Positions 1-7,100 of a stretch of 12,725 nucleotides of DNA are shown here, piece after piece. Positions within the stretch are counted from its first letter, which is position 1. Each line of letters opens with the position of its first letter. Below the pieces are notes generated by a model, which saw only the letters and a list, made by a program, of their open reading frames with translations, made no database searches and was not told the origin of the DNA. Both the position numbers and the translations under genes were made by a program. This stretch comes from an uncultured Lachnobacterium sp. (lineage in GTDB: Bacteria > Bacillota > Clostridia > Lachnospirales > Lachnospiraceae): contig URQG01000030.1 of the NCBI GenBank assembly GCA_900549895.1, positions 1-12,725 of the forward strand. The letters are read 5' to 3'.

Positions 1-725
1 CGCACGCTTTTGTTTACGATCTGCTCGCCCGGGCGAAGCTTCAGGCGGTCGTCATCCACCATGATGATCTGTCCGTCCCGCTCGATGACCGGACGCTCCG
101 CTGCAAAGTAAAGCGGTACGATGTCAATATTCTCACGCTTGATATACTCCCAGATATCCGTCTCGGTCCAGTTGGAAATCGGGAAGACACGGATACTCTC
201 GCCTTTGTGAATCTTGGAGTTGTAAAGTTTCCACATCTCCGGACGCTGGTTCTTCGGATCCCATGCATGGTTCTCGTTACGGAAGGAGAAGATTCTCTCC
301 TTCGCGCGGGACTTCTCCTCGTCACGTCGTCCGCCACCGAATGCAGCGGTAAATCCGTATTTGTTTAAAGCCTGCTTTAACGCCTGCGTTTTCATGATGT
401 CGGTGTAAGCACTGCCGTGGTCAAACGGATTGATGCCCTGCTTTACACCGTCCTCGTTGATGTATTCGATCATCTCGATTCCAAGCTTCTTGGCTGTCTC
501 ATCACGGAACTTGATCATTTCCTTGAACTTCCATGTCGTGTTGACATGCAGAAATGGGAAAGGCGGCTTCTCCGGATAAAACGCTTTCATTGCCAGATGA
601 AGCATTACGGAGCTGTCTTTTCCGATGGAATACAGCATTACCGGTTTCTCACACTCGGCTGCAACTTCTCTTATGATGTAGATTGCCTCTGCCTCGAGTG
701 CATCAAGATGGGATAATTCACTCAT
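1..725 (-). CDS. cysD: Sulfate adenylyltransferase subunit 2 (partial, C-terminus off the left edge)
   Basis: CysD is the small catalytic subunit of heterodimeric ATP sulfurylase. With the GTPase CysN it makes adenylylsulfate (APS) from sulfate and ATP in the cytoplasm. I translated 241 codons from an ATG at 725. The PP-loop motif SIGKDS is at residues 33-38, and the family block GGGRRDEEKSRAKER is at about 130-144. An ISNWTETDIWEYI segment lies near 183-195. The family is usually about 300 residues, so roughly 60 are missing beyond base 1, with no internal stop. The start has a strong Shine-Dalgarno (AAAGGAGG, about 732-739) at good spacing. The gene lies 23 bp downstream of the AprB-like gene and is the last gene seen of this operon. 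cysN would be expected next but is outside the window. The heterodimeric CysDN form points to assimilation; dissimilatory reducers normally use a homo-oligomeric Sat. Confidence 0.95.
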   Translation of the reverse strand, partial: MSELSHLDALEAEAIYIIREVAAECEKPVMLYSIGKDSSVMLHLAMKAFYPEKPPFPFLHVNTTWKFKEMIKFRDETAKKLGIEMIEYINEDGVKQGINPFDHGSAYTDIMKTQALKQALNKYGFTAAFGGGRRDEEKSRAKERIFSFRNENHAWDPKNQRPEMWKLYNSKIHKGESIRVFPISNWTETDIWEYIKRENIDIVPLYFAAERPVIERDGQIIMVDDDRLKLRPGEQIVNKSV

Positions 726-748
726 GTTGTTCCTCCTTTATGGGTCAG

Positions 749-1063
749 TTAGTATTGATTCGAATCTTTCTTGTTTACAGTGATGACCTCGGTCGTGCCA
801 TCCGTCTTTTCAATCTGCCAGTTGAGCAGATCTCCCTGTGTCGATACGCTCATCTTGCTTCCCATGCCTCCGATGTCCGCACCGAGGTAGAAAGCGATCG
901 CGCCGAATGCGCATTCCTTGATGCAGGAAGCACAGCCCCAGCAATCCTTCGGGTAGCGGATGTAAGCTTTCTTATTTTCATCCAGTTCGATCAGACTTCC
1001 CGGACATACAGCGGTACACTTTGTACAGCCTTTGCATTTAAGTTTGTCAATTGAAATGCTCAT
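749..1063 (-). CDS. aprB: AprB-like adenylylsulfate reductase beta subunit (2x[4Fe-4S] ferredoxin)
   Basis: This 104-residue protein has two CX2CX2CX3C motifs, C10/13/16/20 and C41/44/47/51, for two [4Fe-4S] clusters. In the AprBA family the beta subunit passes electrons to the FAD of AprA, which reduces APS to sulfite and AMP. The block from CWGCASC through about residue 95, with GAI, a GG turn and a W-Q-I-E-K-T-D-G beta strand region, resembles the beta-sheet domain of dissimilatory AprB. The tail of roughly 45 or more residues that embraces AprA in those enzymes is absent, and the first motif has plain ferredoxin spacing. The fourth Cys of the second motif is followed by Ala rather than the usual Pro. 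The start is supported by AAAGGAGG 8 bases upstream. The gene sits 70 bp after the AprA-like gene and 23 bp before cysD. A generic ferredoxin is possible, but the context favours AprB. Confidence 0.85.
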   Translation of the reverse strand: MSISIDKLKCKGCTKCTAVCPGSLIELDENKKAYIRYPKDCWGCASCIKECAFGAIAFYLGADIGGMGSKMSVSTQGDLLNWQIEKTDGTTEVITVNKKDSNQY

Positions 1064-1084
1064 ACCGCATTCCTCCTTTCTTGG

Positions 1085-1128
1085 AGCATCAGCCCATTCT
1101 AATTCGCCTTCGGCAAATGGCTGACGCT
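1085..1128 (-). repeat. Bulged intergenic hairpin between aprA and aprB
   Basis: The outer arms at 1085-1094 and 1119-1128 pair over 10 bp. The inner stem at 1102-1108 and 1112-1118 pairs over 7 bp around a 3-base loop, with a 7-base bulge (1095-1101) on one side. Read as minus-strand RNA, both mismatches become G-U pairs, so the structure fits the operon transcript better than the other strand. There is no T tract after it, so it is not a simple terminator. It may be an RNA processing or stability element, or a REP-like palindrome. Confidence 0.6.
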
Positions 1129-1133
1129 ACATG

Positions 1134-2921
1134 TCAACTTTCAAAAGAAAAGTTGTCACCTTTCATGAGATCTCTGTAGATCATCTCGATCCTGCCGTCC
1201 ACCAGACGGGAATTCACGTAGCGCAGCCACTCATCGGACTTCTCCGGATAATCCAGGTTCTCCGCAAAGCTGTGCCAGCGCGTCTCTTTTCTCGCACGCA
1301 GATGTGCGATTACAGTCAGACAGACCGTCAGCCTTTCTTTCAATTCATACACAAACATCAGCTCATGCATATCAGATGCGGCAAGCCCCTCGGCAAGTGT
1401 CTGGATCTGTTTAATCTTCTCCTCCGCCATATCGAGCTGCTTCGCATTAAACTGATAATGCGTTCCGATACCGCCTGCATAAGTGTCCATCACTTTCTGC
1501 ATCGCCTCTTCCAGTTGCTCCACGGTAAACACAGCGTTTTCTTTCTGTAAGATGGCATCATACTCGGCTACTTTGTCGTTCAAACTTTGAACTGATTGCG
1601 CGACTTCATGATTCCATGCCACCTCTGTATCTTTCTTGATCTCAACAACGTCCGTTCCGTTCGCTGTACCGGTGTGCGCATCTTCTACGCCTCCGGTCAC
1701 AACCTTGTGGGCTTCTTCCGCATCAAGCTGCTCCACCATGCGAAGCGCTGCGATCTCGCCCTCAACCAGGGCTCCGGTCACATACTTCTGTGGACATCCG
1801 CCCGCCACATCGCCTGCGGCAAAAAGCCCGCGGATCGTTGTCTCACGGTTTGTGTCCACCCAGTAACCGCTCGCCGTGTGTCCTCCGACAATATACGGCT
1901 CGGTGCCTTCGATCTCCACATTCTGCTCACTTGGGTTCTTTCCTGACTCTACCCATTTGAGGGTCTGACTCGGAGCCATGTTCAGGTACGCTTTGCGAAG
2001 CGCATCATCCTGCTCCTCGCTGATGCCTTCCGTCCGCAGATAACACGGTCCGCGCCCCTGCAGATTCTCCTGCACGGTTCCATACACACGCTGCGAAGTG
2101 GTCAGTCCGTATTTTGTCTCATACACCTCGCCCAAAGCGTTCACCTGCTTCGCGCCGACGCCCTGTGCGATCGTTCCGGTCGGTGCGATCGTGTCCTTGC
2201 ACCGGAGTGCGATAAAGCGCATCTCAAAGGTGGTCATCTCTGCGCCCGCGCGGATTCCCATCGCGTACCCCGCTCCCGTGTTAAACGGTGGATACCACAT
2301 CTTATGTCTGGAGAAACCCGGATTGTTCGGCTTGTAGAGACCTGCAGCTCCTCCGGTTGCGATCAGCACTTTCTTTGCACGGATCTCATACGCTTTCTGC
2401 TCCTCGATGGAGAAACCATACGCCCCCTGAATCTCATTCTTTTCTACAATGTAGTCTGTTATATTTAAACGATTGATCACCGTTACGTCATCCAATTTTG
2501 CTACCGCATCCGCAAGCAGCGGCTTGAAATTTTCGCCGTTGATCTTGATGTTACGGTTTCCTCTGGCAACATACTCACCGTTCTCATCTTTTAAGATGAC
2601 CAGTCCGAGCTGTTCCAGCTTTGCGGTCACACGGTTCAGTCCCTCCGACATGGTCAGAAGCAGATCCTCACGCACAATGTTGTCCGCATCCTTTTTCGCA
2701 TAATCCACATAATCCTGCGGCTTTCTGCCTTTTACAATGTAGGCATTCAAAGCGTTGACTCCGGCTGCCAGGCAACCGCTTCGCTTGATATTGGCTTTCT
2801 CCGCGATCACCACAGAATAATCCGAATGCTCCCGGATCGTCATTGCCGCGTAGCAGCCTGCAGTTCCGCCGCCAATGATCAGGATATCTGTATATAGCAC
2901 TTCCTTCTGTGTAATTTTCAT
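1134..2921 (-). CDS. aprA: AprA-like adenylylsulfate reductase alpha subunit (FAD flavoprotein)
   Basis: This flavoprotein of the fumarate reductase/AprA fold is predicted to reduce APS to sulfite and AMP with electrons from the AprB-like partner. Numbering from the upstream ATG at 2927, the N-terminal dinucleotide-binding motif GGGTAG is at residues 19-24 and the second FAD segment FAAGDVAGG is at 369-377. AprA-type blocks include NALNAYI with REDL (58-64, 86-89), EMRFIALRCKDTIAPTG (235-251, with candidate substrate arginines R237 and R242), GGH (348-350) and a C-terminal ETRW...WLRYVNSR region (548-574). At about 595 residues it is somewhat shorter than dissimilatory AprA (around 640-660). 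I chose ATG 2921 because AGAGAGGA ends directly against the ATG at 2927 but lies 6 bases before 2921. The gene is followed by aprB and preceded by cysA. Another fumarate-reductase-like flavoenzyme is the main alternative, but the aprB-cysD context argues against it. Confidence 0.87.
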   Translation of the reverse strand: MKITQKEVLYTDILIIGGGTAGCYAAMTIREHSDYSVVIAEKANIKRSGCLAAGVNALNAYIVKGRKPQDYVDYAKKDADNIVREDLLLTMSEGLNRVTAKLEQLGLVILKDENGEYVARGNRNIKINGENFKPLLADAVAKLDDVTVINRLNITDYIVEKNEIQGAYGFSIEEQKAYEIRAKKVLIATGGAAGLYKPNNPGFSRHKMWYPPFNTGAGYAMGIRAGAEMTTFEMRFIALRCKDTIAPTGTIAQGVGAKQVNALGEVYETKYGLTTSQRVYGTVQENLQGRGPCYLRTEGISEEQDDALRKAYLNMAPSQTLKWVESGKNPSEQNVEIEGTEPYIVGGHTASGYWVDTNRETTIRGLFAAGDVAGGCPQKYVTGALVEGEIAALRMVEQLDAEEAHKVVTGGVEDAHTGTANGTDVVEIKKDTEVAWNHEVAQSVQSLNDKVAEYDAILQKENAVFTVEQLEEAMQKVMDTYAGGIGTHYQFNAKQLDMAEEKIKQIQTLAEGLAASDMHELMFVYELKERLTVCLTVIAHLRARKETRWHSFAENLDYPEKSDEWLRYVNSRLVDGRIEMIYRDLMKGDNFSFES

Positions 2922-2927
2922 ATCCAT

Positions 2928-2937
2928 TCCTCTCTTT
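2928..2937 (-). promoter_or_regulatory. Ribosome binding site that decides the aprA start
   Basis: The minus strand reads AAAGAGAGGA here. It touches the ATG at 2927 with no spacer, but leaves 6 bases before the in-frame ATG at 2921, which is therefore the preferred start. Confidence 0.6.
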
Positions 2938-3054
2938 ATATTTTTTCTGATACACGAATTGCTCCGTTGCCATGCAACTCCCGCAATTCTACACAGATTC
3001 GCAATCCGTTGATTTTTTCAAAATCACTTCTTGCTCATCCGTGTGCGGGTCATT

Positions 3055-3097
3055 AATCCAGAATACGTTTTCTGCAAGCAGAACTGTATTCTGGATT
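3055..3097 (-). repeat. Long perfect-arm hairpin between cysA and aprA
   Basis: The 12-bp arms AATCCAGAATAC (3055-3066) and GTATTCTGGATT (3086-3097) are exact reverse complements. Inside them TTCTGC and GCAGAA pair again, giving a nearly continuous stem of about 18 bp. It lies in the 189-bp gap between the end of cysA (3111) and the aprA start (2921). No T run follows on the minus strand (it continues AATGACC), so a classic terminator is unlikely. Candidate roles are mRNA processing, differential expression of transport versus reduction genes, or a palindromic mobile repeat. No other gene is seen in this gap. Confidence 0.65.
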
Positions 3098-3110
3098 TTG
3101 ACACCTTGTA

Positions 3111-4169
3111 TCAGATATAAAATACGTCGTCTGTCTGCATTTCCTGATTCTCCACAAGATACGTCTGATGCTCATCAAAGATGTACAGCCGATAGATCAG
3201 CACATACACTTTCTGTCCAATCTCCAAAGGATCTTTTTCGAGCGAGCGCTCCGCCACGATTTCGATGCCGTCGATGTCGACCACAATATCCAAGTGGTTG
3301 CCGCGAAAGACAATATCTTTTACGATACCTTCCTCCGTCGCACTGATGAACCGCTCCGGTTCGCTGCGCGAAAGCTTCACAAATTCCGGTCGCAGCACAG
3401 CATGATCCGCACCCTCAATCCTGTCAAATCCACGAAGCCTGTCATACGCATTTACAACAGAAGACCGTCCGATAAACTGTGCCACAAACGGTGTGTCCGG
3501 TGCCTTGTAGATCTCCATCGGCGTGCCCATCTGCTCGATGCGTCCGTGGTTCGTGATGATGATCTCATCCGCGACCTCGACCGCCTCATCCTGATCATGC
3601 GTGACAAAAATGCTTGTGATGCCAAGCTTTATCACCATCTCCTTGAGCCACGTCCGAAGTTCCGTCCGGACTTTCGCATCGATCGCCGCAAACGGCTCAT
3701 CAAGAAGCAACACCTGCGGATTCGGTGCAAGTGCGCGGGCAAAAGCCACTCTCTGCCGCTGTCCTCCGGACAACTGATTCGGATAGCGTTTCTCAAGTCC
3801 CGACAGTCCGGTCAGTTCCAGCAATTCGGTCACGCGTTTTTTTATTTCTTTCTTTGGGACTTTTGCAAGTTCCAGGCCAAATGCGACATTGTCAAACACG
3901 GTCATGTAGCGGAACAGCGCATAACTTTGGAACACAAATCCGATGCCTCGTTTTGCTGCCGGGATGTCATTGACGCGCTGTCCGTCAATGTAGATATCAC
4001 CGAAATTCGGATTCTCCAGCCCGGCGATCATGCGAAGAAGCGTTGTCTTGCCGCTGCCGGATGATCCGAGCAATGCAACCAGTTTGCCTTTTTCGATGCC
4101 GAAACTTACGTTGTCCGAGGCTTTAAAGTCCCCATAATTTTTACAGATATTTCTCATTTCCACATACAT
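3111..4169 (-). CDS. cysA: Sulfate/thiosulfate ABC transporter ATP-binding protein
   Basis: This is the cytoplasmic ATPase that powers sulfate import through the CysTW channel. Numbered from ATG 4169, the protein is 352 residues. Walker A GSSGSGKTT is at 35-43, the Q-loop glutamine at 81 (FVFQSYALF), the ABC signature LSGGQRQR at 133-140, Walker B VLLLDEP at 153-159 and the switch histidine at 191 (FVTHDQDEA). A C-terminal regulatory region of about 115 residues follows, as in the CysA/PotA group. Longer in-frame readings back to 4244 exist, but AGAGGT 7 bases before 4169 supports the shorter protein. The start lies 13 bp after the cysW stop, so the two are co-transcribed. Sulfate specificity is inferred from its position between cysW and aprA. 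Confidence 0.95.
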   Translation of the reverse strand: MYVEMRNICKNYGDFKASDNVSFGIEKGKLVALLGSSGSGKTTLLRMIAGLENPNFGDIYIDGQRVNDIPAAKRGIGFVFQSYALFRYMTVFDNVAFGLELAKVPKKEIKKRVTELLELTGLSGLEKRYPNQLSGGQRQRVAFARALAPNPQVLLLDEPFAAIDAKVRTELRTWLKEMVIKLGITSIFVTHDQDEAVEVADEIIITNHGRIEQMGTPMEIYKAPDTPFVAQFIGRSSVVNAYDRLRGFDRIEGADHAVLRPEFVKLSRSEPERFISATEEGIVKDIVFRGNHLDIVVDIDGIEIVAERSLEKDPLEIGQKVYVLIYRLYIFDEHQTYLVENQEMQTDDVFYI

Positions 4170-4182
4170 ACTGTCTACCTCT

Positions 4183-5031
4183 TTAACGTGGTGTGTGGGT
4201 TTTCTTATTTCGATACTCAAAGATGTTGCGAAGGATAAGAACAACGACCGCGATCAGCACCAGAATCGACGATACCGCAAACGCTGCCGTGATCGATGTG
4301 TCGGTGCCCGACATATACAAAGCATCGATCTCGAGTGGAAGCGTGAAGGTCTCACCTCTTGTCTTTGACAACGCGTTGACTGCGCCGAACTCTCCCAGCG
4401 CGCGCGCCGTACAAAGAATGATGCCGTAGATCAGTCCCCACTTCATCTGAGGGAGTGTGATCCGCCGAAAGATGTTCCATCCACCGGCACCCATGAGTGC
4501 TGCGGCTTCCTCCTCATCCTTTCCTTCCGCGTTCAGGATTGGAATGATCTCACGCGATACATACGGAAATGTAACAAAAATCGTTGCGAGCACAACGCCC
4601 GGTAATGCGAACGTAATCCGTATATGCGTTCCAAAGAGTTGATTAATCGCCCGGATGCCCGGGTACGTCCATCCAAGTCTGCCGAAGGTCATCAGAAATG
4701 CAAGTCCGACGATGACCGGCGAGATGGAAAACGGAATATCGATCAGTGTCGCAAGAATCTGCTTGCCCCTAAACGAAAACTTGGTCAAAAGCCACGCTGC
4801 CGCCACCCCGAAAAAGGTGTTGACCGCTACCGCGATCACGGTTGCAAGAAGCGTTACAAGAAGTGCGCTTCTGACATATTCGGTTGAGATTGACTGCAGG
4901 TAGAACTTTACACCTTCGCTCAATGAATTTACGATGATCGAACAAAGCGGAAGTACCAGCATGATTCCGATAAACAGGACGCTGATCGCGATCAATATGT
5001 ATTTTGTTATTTTCTTGCTGCTTTGCTCCAT
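4183..5031 (-). CDS. cysW: Sulfate ABC transporter permease CysW
   Basis: This is an inner-membrane permease of the sulfate importer, pairing with CysT. From ATG 5031 the protein is 282 residues with about six hydrophobic segments, the first near residues 9-34 and the last near 250-270. The EAA coupling loop, EEEAAALMGAGGWNIFRRI followed by TLP, lies at 173-194 and contacts CysA. The CysW-typical segments ALGEFGAVNALS (211-222) and TLPLEIDALY (230-239) are present. I prefer 5031 over the ATG at 5058 because GAGGG sits 7 bases upstream of it. The gap from the cysT stop is 77 bp and no other gene is seen there. The W versus T call rests on overall resemblance and gene order. Confidence 0.92.
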   Translation of the reverse strand: MEQSSKKITKYILIAISVLFIGIMLVLPLCSIIVNSLSEGVKFYLQSISTEYVRSALLVTLLATVIAVAVNTFFGVAAAWLLTKFSFRGKQILATLIDIPFSISPVIVGLAFLMTFGRLGWTYPGIRAINQLFGTHIRITFALPGVVLATIFVTFPYVSREIIPILNAEGKDEEEAAALMGAGGWNIFRRITLPQMKWGLIYGIILCTARALGEFGAVNALSKTRGETFTLPLEIDALYMSGTDTSITAAFAVSSILVLIAVVVLILRNIFEYRNKKTHTPR

Positions 5032-5108
5032 ATGTGTTCCCTCTATCTGCTTTTTCATGTTTCCCCGTCAATTTGCGAAACCGCACGTCAGACATGCATG
5101 CCTGCTAT

Positions 5109-5960
5109 TTATAAAACATTTGTCCTGGCTGCCTGCCGCATCTGCACGATGTTGACTCCCAGCAGGATCACAAACGAAAAAATCAACATTACCAGTGCGA
5201 TTGCCGTAGCGCTCGCATAATCGATGTAACCGAGCTTTTGCATGATCACATACGATACAACCTGGGTCTGCTCTCTGGCGCTGTTGCCGGAGATGTAGAT
5301 CACGCTTCCGTACTCGCCGATACCTCTGGCAAAAGCAAGTCCCAATCCGGTCAGGATCGCCGGTCGGATCTCCGGAAAAATCACTTTATAAAATGTCTGC
5401 CAACGATTCGCACCCAACATAAAAGACGCTTCCTCATACTGATGATCCAGCTTTTCCAGTACCGGCTGCACCGCACGGATCACAAACGGAATTCCGATGA
5501 AAACCAATGCGATGATCAGTCCCAGGTGCGTGTATGATACTTTGATGCCAAGCTTCGCAAGCGGTTTCCCAAGGAATCCGGTCTCTGAATATAGTTTCGA
5601 TAACGTGATACCAGCGACTGCCGTGGGCAGTGCGAAAGGAAGCTCGATGCATCCGTCAAGCAGGCGTTTTCCGGGGAAATCGTACCGGACGAGCACCCAC
5701 GCCACGATGACGCCGAACACGCAGTTGACGAGTGCCGCCGCCAGCGAACAAAGAATGCTGGTGCGAAATGCGTGCAATACATTCGGCTTGGTCACCAGCG
5801 AAAAGAATTCTGCCGGCGAAAGCTTCAGCGCGTAGACGAGCACCGATGCCAGCGGGATCAGGATAAGCAGGGAAAGCATCGTTATCACGATTCCCATTGT
5901 CAAATGATATCCCGGAATCACTCTTACTTTTTTCGTTTTGTTAGTACTCGTAGATTTCAT
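5109..5960 (-). CDS. cysT: Sulfate ABC transporter permease CysT (CysU)
   Basis: This is the second membrane subunit of the sulfate importer. From ATG 5960 the protein is 283 residues, typical for CysT. Hydrophobic spans are near residues 20-44, 66-90, 146-165, 205-225 and 250-275. The EAA loop EEASFMLGANRWQTFYKVIF is at 177-196. The CysT-like segments ELPFALPTAVAGITL (106-120) and RGIGEYGSVIYISGN (212-226) support the assignment. The start overlaps the last 20 bp of the sbp gene, which suggests translational coupling. GGAG 9 bases upstream favours 5960 over longer in-frame starts at 6023 and 5975, which would lie further inside sbp and lack a ribosome site. Confidence 0.93.
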   Translation of the reverse strand: MKSTSTNKTKKVRVIPGYHLTMGIVITMLSLLILIPLASVLVYALKLSPAEFFSLVTKPNVLHAFRTSILCSLAAALVNCVFGVIVAWVLVRYDFPGKRLLDGCIELPFALPTAVAGITLSKLYSETGFLGKPLAKLGIKVSYTHLGLIIALVFIGIPFVIRAVQPVLEKLDHQYEEASFMLGANRWQTFYKVIFPEIRPAILTGLGLAFARGIGEYGSVIYISGNSAREQTQVVSYVIMQKLGYIDYASATAIALVMLIFSFVILLGVNIVQMRQAARTNVL

Positions 5961-7035
5961 CAAACATTGCTCCATCGTCAAAATAGGTCTTGTATGCGTT
6001 GTCCCATCCGCCGTAATCCTCAATTGTGTACAATTTTACATTCAAGTCAAATTGATCCGCATACGCATTTAAAATTTCTTCATTGCTCGGGCGGTATCCG
6101 TACTCTGCGGCCATACGCTGCGCCTCATCACTGTACAGATATGATAAATATTCGCGGCTGACTTCCTGCGTACCATTCGCATCCGCATTGTCATCAACGA
6201 TCGCCACACTCGGCTGCGCCAGAATACTGACGGATGGTGTGATCCGTTCATATTCATCCGGATAGCTGCTCATCGTTGTCAGAGCCTCGTTCTCCCACGC
6301 AATCAACACATCACCCTTCTGGTTTTCCACAAACGTTGTTGTCGATCCGCGTGCACCGGAATCCATGACGGACACCTGTGCATACAGCTTTTTCAAAAAG
6401 TCTTTTTCCTTTGACTCATCACCGTAATTTTCCTTCGCATAGGACAATGCTGCAAGGAAGTTCCAACATGCGCCGCCGCTGCTCTTCGGATCCGGCGTAA
6501 TGACTTCCACATCCGATCGGATCAGGTCATCCCAGTCCCGTATGTTCTTCGGATTGTTTTTTCTCACAAGAAAACCGATCGTGGACGTGTACGGTGCGGA
6601 GTCCTTGTCGAACTCTTTCTGCCACCCCGGCTCAATCAGTCCCGTCTGCTCGATCAGAGTGATATCATGCTCCAAAGCCAGTGTTACGACATCCGCGTTA
6701 CATCCCTCAACGACCGAGCGCGCCTGCGCGCCGGAACCGCCGTGCGACTGGATGACTTCCACTTTCTTGCCGAATTTGTCCTCATAATATTTCTCAAACA
6801 CCGGATTGTACGCTTCATAAAATTCACGCGTCGGATCGTAGGAAACATTCGTGATCGTAAGGGTATCGCTTTTGTTTCGCCCGCATCCGGTGAGCGCCAG
6901 TGTAAGGAGAATTGTGACTGCTGCCAGACGTCTTGACCTTCGTTTCTTTTTGTTGCAGCCTGATTTCTCCTGAGGCTTTGCCAAACCTTCTTTATATGTA
7001 ATTGTGAAGTTTGAAAACTTTTGATTCTGCTTCAC
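5941..7035 (-). CDS. sbp: Sulfate-binding lipoprotein of the ABC importer
   Basis: This is the extracytoplasmic solute receptor that captures sulfate and delivers it to CysTW. The 364-residue protein has a basic stretch KKKRRSRR (29-36), a hydrophobic segment and a lipobox LALTGC ending at C51, so it should be lipid-anchored. Sbp-family signatures follow: NVSYDPTREFY (63-73), SHGGSGAQARSV (97-108), the NPKNIRDWDDL segment (161-171) and PKSSGGACWNFLAA (183-196). The start is a GTG at 7035 preceded by AAGAGG. This leaves an unusual stretch of about 28 hydrophilic residues before the signal peptide. A TTG start at codon 18 would shorten it, but no ATG or GTG lies closer to the signal sequence. 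The gene begins 65 bp after cysK, and its stop codon lies within cysT. It could equally be called cysP; thiosulfate binding cannot be excluded. Confidence 0.92.
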   Translation of the reverse strand: MKQNQKFSNFTITYKEGLAKPQEKSGCNKKKRRSRRLAAVTILLTLALTGCGRNKSDTLTITNVSYDPTREFYEAYNPVFEKYYEDKFGKKVEVIQSHGGSGAQARSVVEGCNADVVTLALEHDITLIEQTGLIEPGWQKEFDKDSAPYTSTIGFLVRKNNPKNIRDWDDLIRSDVEVITPDPKSSGGACWNFLAALSYAKENYGDESKEKDFLKKLYAQVSVMDSGARGSTTTFVENQKGDVLIAWENEALTTMSSYPDEYERITPSVSILAQPSVAIVDDNADANGTQEVSREYLSYLYSDEAQRMAAEYGYRPSNEEILNAYADQFDLNVKLYTIEDYGGWDNAYKTYFDDGAMFDEIYEY

Positions 7036-7100
7036 GCTTTTATCCTCTTGCCTGGTGTAAAAATTTTCACGCCAGCTTCTGTTAAGTCGTAACTCTTCGC

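Noticed and set aside
2668..2973. Minus-strand open frame starting upstream of aprA
   Set aside because: It overlaps the aprA start in another frame and has no ribosome site or family features.
3168..4064. Long plus-strand open frame of 298 codons
   Set aside because: It lies wholly antisense to cysA, whose motifs are intact, and its translation is rich in Arg, His and Cys with no recognisable domain.
7052..7075. Dyad CTGGTG...CACGCCAG between cysK and sbp as a terminator
   Set aside because: The stem is short with a two-base bulge and no T run follows on the minus strand, so read-through from cysK into sbp is expected.
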